Of a DNA stretch of 64,000 bases, positions 9,122 to 20,620 are shown piece after piece. The DNA comes from Yamagishiella unicocca. Its lineage: Eukaryota; Chlorophyta; Chlorophyceae; Chlamydomonadales; Volvocaceae. Where the stretch lies: positions 248,001 through 312,000 of the forward strand of contig BDSL01000047.1 of the NCBI GenBank assembly GCA_003116995.1, read 5' to 3'. Each line of letters begins with the position of its first letter. The stretch's first letter is position 1. Both the position numbers and the translations under genes were made by a program. Under the pieces are notes generated by a model. That model made no database searches. It was not told the DNA's origin and saw only the letters and a program-made list of their open reading frames with translations.

Positions 9122-12100
9122 CTGTGGGAGCGAGGCATGGAGAAGCCGGCACGGGTGTAACACAGCTGCGGGTAGGGCGCTCATCGGATGTACGCCACGA
9201 ACACGTCGAGTCCGCGCGTTCTCCATCATGTCAATCCGGCTGAACGCGTGGGTTGGGCGCGGAGGTTTGCGGACGGCGGACGGGGGCCTCGGGGACGGAC
9301 GCAGGTCATGTACGCAGGCAACGGGGAGGGCGAGCGCCACGCACGGTACTATCTATGTCCTCCGGATCGCTTGGGGCACCCACCTGCAGTGCGCCGCGCC
9401 AGGTATAGCTGCCGACGGCTATCAGGTGGCTGGCCTGGTGCTGGAAGCCGAGCCAGAGCAGCGCCAGCACCACACGACTCTTGCCGGTTCCAGCCGCACC
9501 GGGGATGAGCGTTCTGAGCGGCTGTGGCAACAGCCCGCCGCGTCCACGGTGCTCCGTCAGCAGGGTGTAGGCCAGCTGGAGGAAGGGTTGCCGCTGCTCG
9601 TCGTCCAGCCGGAAGATCCGGGCCACCTCGTCCGGCGTGGGCTGCTGCGCCGCGGGCACACGAATGTATGGTGGGTCCTCGTCCGACGGCAGGATGCGCG
9701 TCTCCTCCGTAGCCGCGGGCGGAGCGCCGGAGATAACGTGCAGGTGGAGCTGGACGGCGCCGGTGGGGCCATCACGACGTAGGGTGAGGCGGCGCTCCTG
9801 CTCCTGCGCGGCTGCTGGTGCCGCGGCGCCGGCTTTCTTCAGGGCGCGCATCTGCTCGGCGAGGTCGGCCACATCCAGGCTGGCGTCCGCCGCGGTGAGG
9901 AAGCGGGGCGCCGGCCCCACGGGGGGCGCCGCCGTACCGACGACTGCGGCGGCCGGGCGGCCCGCACCGAGCGTCGTCAGCGCGGGGTGCAGGTAGGCGT
10001 CGCGGGAGGAATGCGGCAGCTGCGACACCAGGAAGCTGGAGTGAAGCGCCTGTCGAGCTTGTGGCGTGTCGGACGAGCGCACCGCAGCAAGGAGCGCCTG
10101 CAGGAGTTATGGGTCCGCGGCAGTGCAGCGTGGCGGCGAGGGTAAGCAGGCGCGAATGGGGCGGGAACAAGAGGAGGACCGGAAGCACGGCGCGGGGCAG
10201 TTCATACACCACGGAGGGATCGTTTTCCGTCGCAACCGCCGGAGGTCAACATAGACTCCAATCGCCTCCGCTCCCTCTACTCGCATTCCGTCGCTTCTGA
10301 ACCACCGTCGTCACCGCCTTAGCTTGCCAACCGTGGATTCCCGGGTTCTCTGTTAACCCCCTCACGTCTCCCCCCTCCCATATCCTTCCCGCGCGCGGCG
10401 TCGCTCCCTCGCCCCCAGTCAGTGCTTGCCTGTGTATCCGTCAGCCGCTCCTCCGCTAGCTGCTGCAGGATCGCCGCCTCCTCGAAGTCGCCCGCCTCCA
10501 CCGCCGCGCCCGCCTCGGCGTAGAGGTCCTCATCGTCGGCTGCGGCGGTGGCCTCGGCCGCCGGCTGGAGAGGGTCCGGGTGCAGCGCCGCCACCGCGGC
10601 GGCGGCCGCATCGCCAGCGGCCTCCGCGGCCTTCTGCCGCTGCATGCGCGCGTGCCCTCGGGCGTGCACGCCTGCCCGACTGAGCATGTTGCGCTCATAG
10701 TGCGTCAGCACGCGGTGGAGCCGAAATCCGGCGGGGTCGGCGGCGTACAGCGACTGCAGCGTGCTCCACAGGCTGCCGTAATCGGGCGCGCGGCGATGAT
10801 CGTACGCGTAGAAATTGGCCAGCACGTACGCCGCGTACACCTCCCGATCGGCAGCCGGGGCGTCGTCCGCCGGCTTCATGGGCGGGTCGCGCAGGAGCTG
10901 CGCGGGGTGCGGCGCCTTGTGCCGGTGCCACACGTGCGTGGCGTACTGCGGGTGGAGGGGGTCCAGCTGCAGCGGGTGCTCCGAGATGGGGCGGCTGCCG
11001 GTGTACTCGGCCTGCGCGGCCGGAAAGGGAGGAGAGCGGGGCATGCGCTAGAGCAGGCAGCGCCGACAGTGTTCATTTCGCGGGAGGCAGCCAACGCCGG
11101 GACGACGCGACCGGGGGGTGAATTCGCTAGTACGCACAACACGCGGGCGACGGGCAACGTGGATGGCGGCGCATCGCGCGGGCCGGCGCTCAAATCCCGT
11201 AAGAAGGCCTCACCTTGTAGAACCACATGTGCAGCAGGATGGGCGGCACTCCCGACAGCGCCGGCCCGCGGTACAAGTAGTCGAAAACCTGCGCCGGCAG
11301 CTGCGTGAAGGCGGTCCACGCCGCGGACTGCTCGCGCGTCAAGCCGGTCGGCGCGGTATCGATGCGTGCGGCGTCTGATCCGCCGCCGGCGTCCGCTGCT
11401 GCATCGGCCATCAGGTTGGGGTTGGCGAACCGCGGCATGATCGGCGCGACGTCGACTTCCGCGTTGCCGCGCAGGAGGTAGTTGGCGAACAGGCCCAGGT
11501 CCTGCGTGCAGAACTGATGCGACTCGATGTAGGCGGGGTGCCCCATAGCGTACAGCGCCGTGGCCGTGGCGGCCTGCGTGTACGCACCGCGCGCCGCGTT
11601 GCAGGCGTGCCGGATGTTGAAGCCCGCCAGGTCCAGCGCGGCGTCAGCGAGGGGCGGCCGGCCCGGCGCGTGCGTCCGCCGCGCCTGGCGGTCTTGGAGG
11701 AGCGCGACAGTCTCCAGGACCGGCACGCTGCCGTCGGCGCCCTCCTCCTTGGTGTCGTACGTTATGGCGTACTCCCCCGTGTCGGCAGCTATCTGGGCAA
11801 AGGCGGGCATCTGCGGCGCGGAGGGGTCTGAGGGCGACATGCCAGGGTGCTCCGCTAGCCAGATCTGCAGGCTCCGGAGCCAGCGGCTCATCTCCACCAT
11901 CGCGTACACGAAGTGGTTGCATGCGCACGCCAGCATGAGTGCCGGCGTGCAGTTGACCAGGTGCGCGCCGGCCCGCCGCATCACGAGGCCACGGCCGTTG
12001 GGGAGCAGCACGCTCAGGGGCATCTCAGGCCGCGGCCAGCCGAGGCGGCAGCGGGGATCGGTGGGCTCTCCGCCATGCTCGGCGCAGGTCAGCGTGTGCC

Positions 12101-15100
12101 GGTGGATCTGCTTCTCTACCTGCGCCTGCGCCATCGTTCGCATCGCCGCGTGCCGGTGTCCCGCGTCCAGGGGAGGCAGGCACGCCGCCGCTGGTTCCTG
12201 CCCGGGGCCCCGCCGCCTCACCTCGCCGTCCTCGGTCTCGGGGGCGCCATCACGCCGGTGGACACCGTACGCCGGGCCCTCCTTGCCGCGTGCCCACATG
12301 TCATCGCGCGGCAAGGTGGCGCTGGATAGGGTCTCCAGGAAGCCGATGATCTCCGCCGCGGTCTCCGGGGAGGACAGCTTCGCCTCCAGCCGTGGCAAGC
12401 TGAGCTCCGCCTGCCAGATGCAGCCGTGCGCGTGGAGGTCGCCCGCCTGGTTCGTCTCGAACTTGAAGAACCAAGCCAAGACGTGGCCAAACGGGCAGTC
12501 GGCGTTCTGTTGTCGGGCGGCGCCGACGGGCCAGCCCAACAGAACGGCGCACACGGCGTGCATGAAGAGGCGGAAATACTCCGCCGCCGCCTGGGGATGT
12601 GACGCGATCAGCCGCCAGCGCTGTACGGCGTCGGGCCGATTCAGTGGCTCACCATCGATGCCGAACTTGTATGAGCGGCCGGCGAAGTGCAGCGCCAGGT
12701 GCGAATCCAGCGGCGACGGGTTGAGATTCAAGGACATGGTCGGGGGGCCCCACGCCAGCCACGCGCCGCCGAGGTAATGACTCCGCAGCGTGCGGAACGC
12801 CTGCGGCGTGCCGCGCACGTGACTGCTGACGAACTTGAAGCCGTCGTAAAGCAGCTGCGCGCCCGTCGACAGCTTGCCCAACTCGGTCCGCAGCGCCGCG
12901 CCCATGAGCCCGCGCTGCAGCAGGTTGATGACCCGCGTCGCCTCCTGGCACGACAGCTCACCGATGGCCGCCGCGTGCTGCGGCGACAGCGTCAGCTTGA
13001 CGTGTGTGAGGCGTGAGACCTCGTGGCGCGCCCACACGTCGTACAGGTCGATGATGAAGTAGGGCGACATGCCCGGGTCGTCGGGCGCATACCAGCGGCG
13101 GAGCAGAAGCTGGCCCCAGGCCGACATCGTCATGCCTTCGGGGCACGCGCCGGTCCCGTTAGGGAAGCACTCGGGATGCGTGAAGACGAACCACAGCGGG
13201 TGGTAATCATCCGCGAAGCTGGCGGGGCGTGTGTCTCGAGGCACCGCTATGCTGCCGCCGGCCAGCAGCCGCCGCACCAGCTCGGGCCGCTGCATGGTGC
13301 CGGCGAGGGTGGCGGCGATGTTGTCGTCCTGCGCCTGACCCAGAATGACGTCCAGGTCGCTGAGACCGCGCATGAAGGCGGCGGAGGCGGGCAGAGGCGC
13401 GCCCGCTGCGTCGGCCTGACCCGCGGCTGTGTCGACCGCAGGGCCGCCGGCGGTGGTGCAAGGCGCCGTGGTCATAGGTGCAGCGCCGGCGGCCACCTGC
13501 GTGATGGGTGACATCGGGTAGCCGCGCTCAACGAAAATGTCCCTCCATCCGGCATCGGGGGGTACCCTGGCGCAGGAACAACCTAATGCCACGCCGCGGA
13601 GGATGATCACTCGAGCGCACGACCGCACATTAGCAACATAACGCCGCACCGCACAACTGGTTCATTCGGGGAATCACCTACCGTCGATGCGGGAATTGCA
13701 GTCGGCGGCTCCGCTTCGCCGGTTCCGTCCATGGCCGCATCGCTCGCAGGTCCGCCGGCGGTCGCACAAGGCGCGGTGACACAAGGCGCCGCGAGGGTAC
13801 GTGCAGCGACGGCGGACACCTGCACGGCAGAGCACGCGGAATGGAACGGAAGTGTGGGTGTAAAACGATCCGTGCAGGAAGAAAGTCGTGCGAGGGGATA
13901 GGAACGAAAGCCTGTCTGCGAAACTCATATGGCCTCCCCCCTGTGTGCTCAGGGTCCGCTCACCGGCGCCGTGCTCGCAGCCCCGGGCGCGGCACTTGAG
14001 GCCATCAGCTCGGGCGTCGCCAGCGACGCGGCGACCGCATCCCGTAGTTGCTGCGCTGTCAGCGGGGATGGGCCCGCCGCAGTGCTGAAGGCGTACAGCT
14101 TAGGGGCCGCCTGTGAACGAGGACGAACGTTCGAGGCAGGTCCATTACGAAAGCTCCTCACCCCTAGAGGACAGGAACAAAGGCATAGCCGTCTCGAGCG
14201 ACCATCGGCCTGACGGCACATCCAGTTCTGTGTCAATGGCGCGACCATCGGTTGCCGCGCCGTACATCAGTACCTTGTCCGGAAAGCTACATACCGGTAG
14301 GGCCGGAGACGTCGCCTGCTCCATGACGGGTGCAGCAGGCTCCGACGCCAACGATGAGGGTTCGGCCGACGTGCTTGAAGCGCGAAGCGGCTGCGGAGCG
14401 TATACGGCATGATCAGGGTGCATATGAGGTTCCAAAACGTGGAGAGCTTTTAAGACGTGGATTGGACGTTAACACCGCATGTGTTCCCGCGACAAGGCCG
14501 CCCATCCCGTGCATTCCATCTAGCTCACCTGTGCACTCCGGTGTGCGCACGCCGTAACGCGTTTGCGCCGAATGCTACCAGCCGACGGCGGCGTCGCAGC
14601 AGGCTGGGGTGGCACAGCGGTCGGCACCACCTCACCGGGGACGCCGTCACGGAGGGCCTGCGGGACCAGTCGATACCCGTCAGCATGCCCAACAGCAGGC
14701 TGCGAGCTGACGGGCCAGACCCGAACGCCGTCATTTCCTTTGACTGTCATGTCCGTCTTCCAAGCGCCGCATGTGTTGCTCACGTAACCGCACGTTCTCT
14801 AAGCAGCTAGGGATCGAAATGATCAAGCCGCAGCGGTCGGCCGTCAGGGTGCAGCAGTGCCCGGAACCAATCCGCACGCTCATCTGCGCACCGGATATGC
14901 GGCCGAGCATGAATCAGTGCGACAAGCCGAGCTGCACTGAGCAATCGACGGCAACGCACAACCGCACATTAGTGACACCGCACCACGCAATCGTCTTGTT
15001 CGGAGGCGAAGATTGCAGCCGGCGGCAATACACATACACCCCTCCCCGATGCGTACCTCCCAGTAATGCGCGCGCTGCTCGCGTAACCGGACCGCCAAGC

Positions 15101-17388
15101 TCGTCGGCTTGTAGGTCACCGCAGGATTGGCTGCCAGCACGGCGCGCGCCAGGACCATCCAACACGGCGTTGTGGAAGCAGTCCACATCGCCGGGCGGTC
15201 CTGCAGCACCGCCCTCAGGCCCGCAATGATCGCCGCGTCGTCCGTGCGAGCACGCTGGCGCGGCGGCGCGTCTTCATGGGTCAGCTCCATCCGCTGCCGC
15301 TTGCCGGTGGTCTGCACCGTCTCCCCGGACGAACGCGGTGGCAGCGTCCACGTGCCGCCGCCTCGGAACCCCAGCATGGCGCCGGGCAACCGCAGCTCCG
15401 AGGGCCGGCCGAAGGAGGCCGTGGTCGCGTCGCTCCCCCCCCCCGCCGGTGCTGCCACGGTGTCGCCCCCCTGCCGCGCCTCGTCCTCTGTGCGCCCATA
15501 CCGGGTGCGCGCATAGCCCTCCAGGTCCGCGCGCAACGTATGCTCCACGGCGGCGGCCGCATCGGCGTCGCACGCCAGGACGGCGTTGGCCACCAGGCAC
15601 TCCGGGACGCCACGGAAGCCAGCCAGTTCCGCCAACCGTTCCGGCGGCGCGAGCTTGCCCTTGTACGCCGGGCAGGATGACAGGTATCGCGCCCACTCGA
15701 CGATCTTCGGACCATCGACCTGCAGCGCCGGCGCCTTGCGCATCATAGCTCGCGCCTCCTCCTCCGACGCTGCCGGGCCGATGAAAACCACGGTGATGTA
15801 TTCTGGCAGCTGCTCGAGCGAGAACGGCAGCATGGCGGCGATTGCGGGGGCGCCGGGCGCCTTGTACGCGACCGTGTGTCCGGTGTGGCCCAGCTGCTGC
15901 AGGCTGTTCGGCCTCGACGTGCGCAGCCCTCGCAAGTACACGACATGCCGGCGCGGGTGCAGGACGCAGAGGGTCAGCGCCTCCACCAGGCTCAGCGGCC
16001 GTAGGTGCCGGGGCCAGCCGCCGCGATCGCATCGCGCGAGCGCATAATGCGGGACGTACTTCACCGCTTCGGACGCGTAGGCCTGGGCCGCCTCGCCGGT
16101 CTGCCAGCGCTGTGACGCCTGCTGCTGAAGCTCCGCCGGCTGCTTGCTGAGCGTCGGCCAGCACTCGCCGCATATCCACACGGTATGGTCCAGCGCCGCC
16201 TGCGAGCCGGGAGCCGGCGGATCGACGGGCACGGCTTGCGGAGCCGGGGCGCCGGGCCCAAAGTCGGGCGGCATGGGCAGCGGTGCTCCGGGCGGCTGGA
16301 TGCAGTGCGCCCGCTCGTCGCCGAGCAGGCAGTACTCGAGGCCGCTGCAGGGGTCACGCCACACGGTGTCGCCGTTACGAGGCACCGCCGGCGTGCCGGG
16401 TACATCCCGACGCAGGACGCCGAGCAGCGGGCGGATGCTGGACAGCGCGTGCGGGGACACCTCGCCGCCACAGTGCTTGGCGGCGCACACAGCGCAGGGC
16501 ATCCACCGAACATGGTCCGCCATGTGCCGCCGGAAGGCGTCCGCAACGCGACAGTTGTACTCCTCCTGCTCGTCCGTCGACCGCTTCGGAGGGGGGGGCG
16601 GGTTCGCGTCGTCCGGCTGGTCGGGAAACCGCAAGCCGAGCACCTCCTCGCTTTCACTGATGACGGCCTCCGAGCAGTCCTCCACATTCGGCTTGCGCCG
16701 CGCCTCCGTCACCGGCGTCGGCCGCTCAACTGCAACGTCCGCCCGCGGGAGAGCTGACAAGATGCCAGGAATCCTGGTCGCCGCGGCGGCCGTGGCAGCC
16801 GCATCGCCCGGCGCGGCGCGCGGCACGCCGCCGTGCTGCACCCGCCACCGTGCGGCCTCCGCATCGCGCCGCCGCTGCAGTTCCACACTGTCCGTATCCA
16901 TACGGCGAATCGCATCATCCGCAACACGTGCCACGCGAGAGCTTGGCCGGACCTGCGCGGCCGGGGCCACAAACGCCGCCTGCACAAACACAGGAGAGCA
17001 GCATACACCAGTGCTGTTTTCTGAGACACCCTCTAAAGATCGTGGACGACAGACACGCCTTATACGTCAACCCTCACCTGGCCACCTGTCGTGCCCCCTC
17101 TTGCCTCACCTCAGCGCCCTCCCCCGCCGCTGCCTCCTCTGTCGCCACGTTGTCCGCCGCGTCAGCGACCGCCTCGAAGTCCTCACGATGCTCATGCGTC
17201 ACGCTCCGCACTCTGCCCGGTGCCGCGTCTCGCAGAGCCGCCACGAGCCGGTCGTCCAGCTCGCCCCAATCCCGCTCCACTGCAAGTCGCCGCAGGCTGG
17301 CATCGGACTCCAGGAGCTCCTCCACTGCCCTGATGACGTCGGCCTCGCTGCTCGCTGCGCTTCGCGTCGCGCCGCACGGGCTCAACAT
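7574..17388 (-). CDS. Helentron Rep-helicase, eight-exon gene model
   Basis: Predicted transposase: a HUH-family Rep nuclease fused to a Pif1-type (superfamily 1) helicase, acting in the nucleus to nick, unwind and transfer one strand. Exons on the minus strand: 17388-17086, 16979-15057, 14110-13964, 13819-13682, 13496-11214, 11047-10430, 10097-9384, 9121-7574. Every exon length is a multiple of three, every junction is phase 0 and no stop intervenes, giving about 2,557 aa. All introns are GT-AG except the one after 10430, which is GC-AG (cag|gcaagc). The ATG at 17388 is the first after an open stretch; an earlier non-ATG start cannot be excluded. The intact frame suggests recent activity. 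Exons 3 and 4 are the least certain, since they rest on splice sites and phase alone. Confidence 0.8.
9384..10097 (-). CDS. Helentron exon 7: helicase N-terminal part with Walker A
   Basis: Contains the ATP-binding P-loop IPGAAGTGKSRVVLAL followed by a segment expected for Pif1 motif Ia. The upstream LDDEQRQPFLQLAY is the usual Q-motif-like lead-in of Pif1 helicases. It ends in a clean GTGGGT donor (phase 0). Confidence 0.85.
11214..13496 (-). CDS. Helentron exon 5: Rep (HUH nuclease) domain
   Basis: A 761-codon exon. It contains the Helitron-like N region (FTHPECFPNGTGACPEGMT, FIIDLYDVWARHEVSRL) and the metal-binding HUH motif as LHAHGCIWQ. Farther on is a Y-x3-Y-x2-K pattern (EYAITYDTK), likely the two catalytic tyrosines. 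The exon starts with a Val-Ala / Thr-Ala-Pro-Cys / Ala-Gly-Gly-Pro-Ala segment that closely resembles exon 4 (13819-13682), suggesting a past exon duplication. Confidence 0.8.
15057..16979 (-). CDS. Helentron exon 2: DUF6570-like region
   Basis: A 641-codon exon. It has Cys pairs (CAVCAAKHCGG and, later, ICGECW) that look like a zinc-binding module. These are followed by a block of the form ALARCDRGGWPRHL..LSLVEALTL..RRHVVYLRGL...GHTVAYKAP...LPEYITVVFIG, which matches the pattern of the DUF6570 domain found N-terminal to Helitron Rep domains. The rest is Ala/Arg-rich and ends at HYWE before a GTACGC donor. The family assignment is by motif recognition only. Confidence 0.7.
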
Positions 17389-18353
17389 GAGCGCCGCACC
17401 GATGCGCCGCACCGATGCGCACCGATGCGCCGATGGCCACCGACGCGGTCGCGGCCGCCTAGGACTACGAAATCTACACTTCCCTATAGGTTAAGGCATG
17501 GCGCGCTAAGGTTGCGCGTCAGTCCAGCGGCGGTCCAACGCGTATTCGCACAGCTGACGCGGAAGCGCGTCGCCGAGTCATTTTTTTGTGCTCGCGAAGG
17601 CATGTATGTGTACAGCGCGTTGTTTTTGCAGTTTTTGCAGGAAACGGGAGCGGGAGCAGAAGTGTCCATCCCGCCGAGTCGTGAACGCGCACGGTACGGG
17701 CGACCATGCAGGCTCGCCCTTTCCTGTCGGAAGAAACAGCGTGCGGCTGCAAATAGAATCCACTATCGGTCCACGAGATGCGTGCGGGCCGCAGCGCGAC
17801 CCCGGCGATCCGACCCACCGGGCTGCCCGCACGCTACCAGGGCGCTCGCGCGCCGTTTCCTCTCAGAAAAAATCACGTGCGGCCGCATATGCAATTCACT
17901 ATCGACGTGCGGGACGTGCGTGGGCCGGGGCGCGTTCTCGCAGACCCGACCCCCCCGAACATCCCCATTTCGCGGCCGCGCGACGCCGCGCCGCCTCCCT
18001 CCGCGTACGATGTGCTGCCCAGCCACGACGCTATTTATTTGTGAATTATCGCGAGCAGTCCCGACCTCCGAAGCGGCGCCAGTAAAATGCGGCGCGCGAT
18101 AAACAGCATCCCCCGGATGCTCTATCGCTTTTTCGCCCAGCCCCACCCCGCGGCCGCTCCGACGCCCCGCTCGTCCAGGTGCGCCGGCCTGATAGTGAGA
18201 AGTTAGTGGCGCATGGGCGGCGACGTACCGCGAAAGCTCAAAGAAATCCGCCAAGCACGCGTTCGTACCCGGCTCCGGCCCCCCCCCACCGCAGGCCCTG
18301 TCCCACTCTGCAAACCCGAGAGGTTCCGTCGTAAACGACTCCACCCCTCGGAG
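17389..18353. other. Helentron 5' non-coding region and probable promoter
   Basis: No gene recognised. It contains two imperfect direct copies (about 17720-17820 and 17842-17950) of a segment also present once near the other end of the element. These may be replication or protein-binding sites. The Rep-helicase promoter should lie here, but no clear core element was identified. Confidence 0.6.
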
Positions 18354-18366
18354 TTTGCTCCGTGGC
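18354..18366 (-). repeat. Helentron 5' terminal inverted repeat
   Basis: Thirteen bases (gccacggagcaaa on the element strand) at the 5' tip, exactly inverted at 6624-6636. Confidence 0.9.
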
Positions 18367-18367
18367 A

Positions 18368-20620
18368 CACCAGCTTTACGCCAAACTTTCCAAGTGCCAC
18401 TGGGTGCAAGAGCAGGTCGAATACCTTGGCCACGTGGTGTCGGCTGATGGTATTCGCATGGATCCTCGTAAGGTTGCTGCCGTGCGTGACTGGCCTGTCC
18501 CTTCCGGTGTCCAGGAGCTTCGCAAGTTTTTGGGTCTTACCAACTACTTCCGTAAGTTTGTCGCGCGCTACTCGATCGTTGCTGCGCCCCTTACTTCCCT
18601 GACGCGCCAGAATGCTTTTCTGTCCGCTGCCGCCTGGACTCCTGCTTGTCAACTTGCTTTCGATGAACTTAAGCGTGCTGTCGCTGAGGACATTGTTTTG
18701 AGCTTCCCCGACTACTCCGCGCCTTTTCGTGTCGAGTTGCTTACCGACGCCTCCTTGCACGGTTCGGGTGCTGTCTTGCTGCAAAACGGTCGTCCTGTTG
18801 CCTTTGCCAGTAAAAAGTTTTCCTCCGCAGAGCGTAACTACACAACGGGTGAACAAGAGCTCCTTGCGGTTGTCCACGCCCTTCGCGAGTGGCGCTGCTA
18901 TCTTGAGGGCCGTTCCTTTGTGGTTAAGACCGATCACAAGCCGCTCACTTACTTGCAGGGTGTGCCTACTTTGAACCGCCGGCAGGCTCGCTGGATGGAG
19001 TTCATGGCCCGGTTTAACTTCACTTGGGAGTATCTTGCCGGTACCCTTAACATTGCTGACGCCCTTAGTCGCCACCCGTCTCTCTTTTCGGCTGTACTGT
19101 CCGTCGTTACACGTCGCCAGTCCGCCGCTTCGGAACTTACTGTCTCAGGGTTTACTTCGCGCCTTATCGCGGCTTACGCAACGGACCCGTGGTTCACTGA
19201 CTCTGATAACACCTCTTCCCTTACCTGCGAGCGTGGCCTTTGGCTTCGCGCCACCGGTGATCAGCGCCTGGTGGTTGTGCCCAACGATGATCAACTTCGC
19301 CACGACATCCTGACTCGCTGCCATTCGGACCCTCTTTCCGGTCATCCTGGTGTTTCCCGCTTGGTCGACCTCGTCCGCCGCACCTTTTGGTGGTCCAGCC
19401 TGGTTCGCGACGCCGCGCGCTTCGTGGAACGCTGTGACACCTGCCAACGCAACAAGCCTTTGTCCGGTAAACCTCATGGGCTTCTCCAGCCTCTGCCTGT
19501 TCCGGACGCTCCCTGGGATAGCGTGTCGCTTGACTACGTCGTTGCCTTGCCCAAAACTGAGGGGGGATACGACGCCGTGCTTGTTTTGGTCGATCGCTTG
19601 ACAAAAATGGTGCATCTTGTGCCTACGACCACCACTGTCACTGCTGAACAAACCGCCCGTGCGTATTTTGACAACGTTGTCCGCCTTCACGGAGTGCCTA
19701 AGTCGGTCGTTTCCGATCGTGGGCCGCAGTTCGGTAGTAAGTTTTGGGCCGCTTTGGGTGACTTGGTCGGTACTCGTGTGAATCTGTCCACGGCATACCA
19801 CCCCCAGACTGATGGGCAAACTGAACGCATGAATCGCACTCTAGGTGACGTACTTCGCAACTTTGCCGGCTTGCACCCCGACACGTGGGATACACACTTG
19901 GCTGCTGCTGAGTTTGCCATGAACAATGCTGTCAATCGTTCAACTGGGCAGTCCCCGTTCTTCCTGAATTACGGATTTCACCCGGCGACTCCTGTGTCCC
20001 GTGAGCTTGACATTCCGGTGCCCGCAGCGAAGGCTTTCGTCGAGTCTTTTGTCACCCGCCTGTCTGAGGCCAAACGATGCTTGGAGGCTGCGCAACAGCG
20101 TACTACGGCGTACTACAACCTTGGCAAGAAGGACATCACCTTTGCTGCGGGTGATCAGGTCCTACTGAGCACGAAGAACTTGCGCTCCTTGTCGGGTACG
20201 CGTAAACTTCAGCCACGCTGGATTGGCCCTTTCGCTGTTAAACGCATGGTTGGGAATGCGGCTGTTGAACTCATTCTGCCTGCGGACTTGCGCATTCATC
20301 CCACTTTCCATGTTTCCTTGGTGCGACCGTACCGGGCGCCAATGGACACTGGACCATCTGACACTGAACACCCCTCGGCAGTTGAGCCGCCTCCCATAAC
20401 CTGGGCCGCCGCCGAACCTCTGTTTGCCGTTGAGCGTGTATTGGACCACCGCATACGCCGCCCAGGAAAAGGTCGCCGTCGCCGGTCTGTCCATGAGTAC
20501 TTGGTCAAGTGGAAGAACTACTCGTCTGAACATAACAGCTGGGAACCTGCGCGCAACTTTACCCCTGACATGAAACCTGTGCTTGACGCGTTTCGCAGCC
20601 GGGAGCGTGACGTTTCTTAG
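18368..20620 (+). CDS. pol: Gypsy Pol, C-terminal part: RNase H, integrase, chromodomain
   Basis: Resumes the pol frame exactly where 6600 left off. In order: the reverse transcriptase thumb (KLSKCHWVQEQVEYLGHVVS); RNase H (LLTDASLHGSGAVL, TGEQELLAVVHAL, KTDHKPLTYL); the integrase HHCC zinc domain (HPGVSRLVDLV...CDTCQRNK); the catalytic core with SLDYVVALP, SDRGPQFGSKFW and YHPQTDGQTERMNR (D,D,E); and a C-terminal chromodomain (FAVERVLDHR...YLVKWKNYSSEHNSWEP). The chromodomain places it among chromoviruses, whose integrases use it to direct insertion to chromatin. It is uninterrupted, but separated from its start by the Helentron. Confidence 0.9.
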   Translation, partial: HQLYAKLSKCHWVQEQVEYLGHVVSADGIRMDPRKVAAVRDWPVPSGVQELRKFLGLTNYFRKFVARYSIVAAPLTSLTRQNAFLSAAAWTPACQLAFDELKRAVAEDIVLSFPDYSAPFRVELLTDASLHGSGAVLLQNGRPVAFASKKFSSAERNYTTGEQELLAVVHALREWRCYLEGRSFVVKTDHKPLTYLQGVPTLNRRQARWMEFMARFNFTWEYLAGTLNIADALSRHPSLFSAVLSVVTRRQSAASELTVSGFTSRLIAAYATDPWFTDSDNTSSLTCERGLWLRATGDQRLVVVPNDDQLRHDILTRCHSDPLSGHPGVSRLVDLVRRTFWWSSLVRDAARFVERCDTCQRNKPLSGKPHGLLQPLPVPDAPWDSVSLDYVVALPKTEGGYDAVLVLVDRLTKMVHLVPTTTTVTAEQTARAYFDNVVRLHGVPKSVVSDRGPQFGSKFWAALGDLVGTRVNLSTAYHPQTDGQTERMNRTLGDVLRNFAGLHPDTWDTHLAAAEFAMNNAVNRSTGQSPFFLNYGFHPATPVSRELDIPVPAAKAFVESFVTRLSEAKRCLEAAQQRTTAYYNLGKKDITFAAGDQVLLSTKNLRSLSGTRKLQPRWIGPFAVKRMVGNAAVELILPADLRIHPTFHVSLVRPYRAPMDTGPSDTEHPSAVEPPPITWAAAEPLFAVERVLDHRIRRPGKGRRRRSVHEYLVKWKNYSSEHNSWEPARNFTPDMKPVLDAFRSRERDVS

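Larger units (their letters stand above)
6601..18367 (-). mobile_element. Helitron2/Helentron-type rolling-circle transposon, apparently complete
   Basis: An 11,767-bp insert that splits gypsy pol between 6600 and 18368; removing it restores the reading frame. On the element strand (minus) the 5' end is at 18367 and begins gccacggagcaaa. The same 13 bases appear inverted, not at the 3' tip but about 23 bp inside it (6624-6636), and are followed by a hairpin at the very end. Such asymmetric terminal inverted repeats with a terminal hairpin are the mark of Helitron2/Helentrons, as opposed to classical Helitrons (5' TC, 3' CTRR). The host site on that strand is a run of three Ts and no target duplication is made, as expected for insertion between T and T. 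The interior encodes one Rep-helicase gene. Confidence 0.9.

Noticed and set aside
6601..18367. Classical Helitron with 5' TC and 3' CTRR ends
   Set aside because: Ends do not match; asymmetric inverted repeats and T-run insertion fit Helitron2/Helentron instead.
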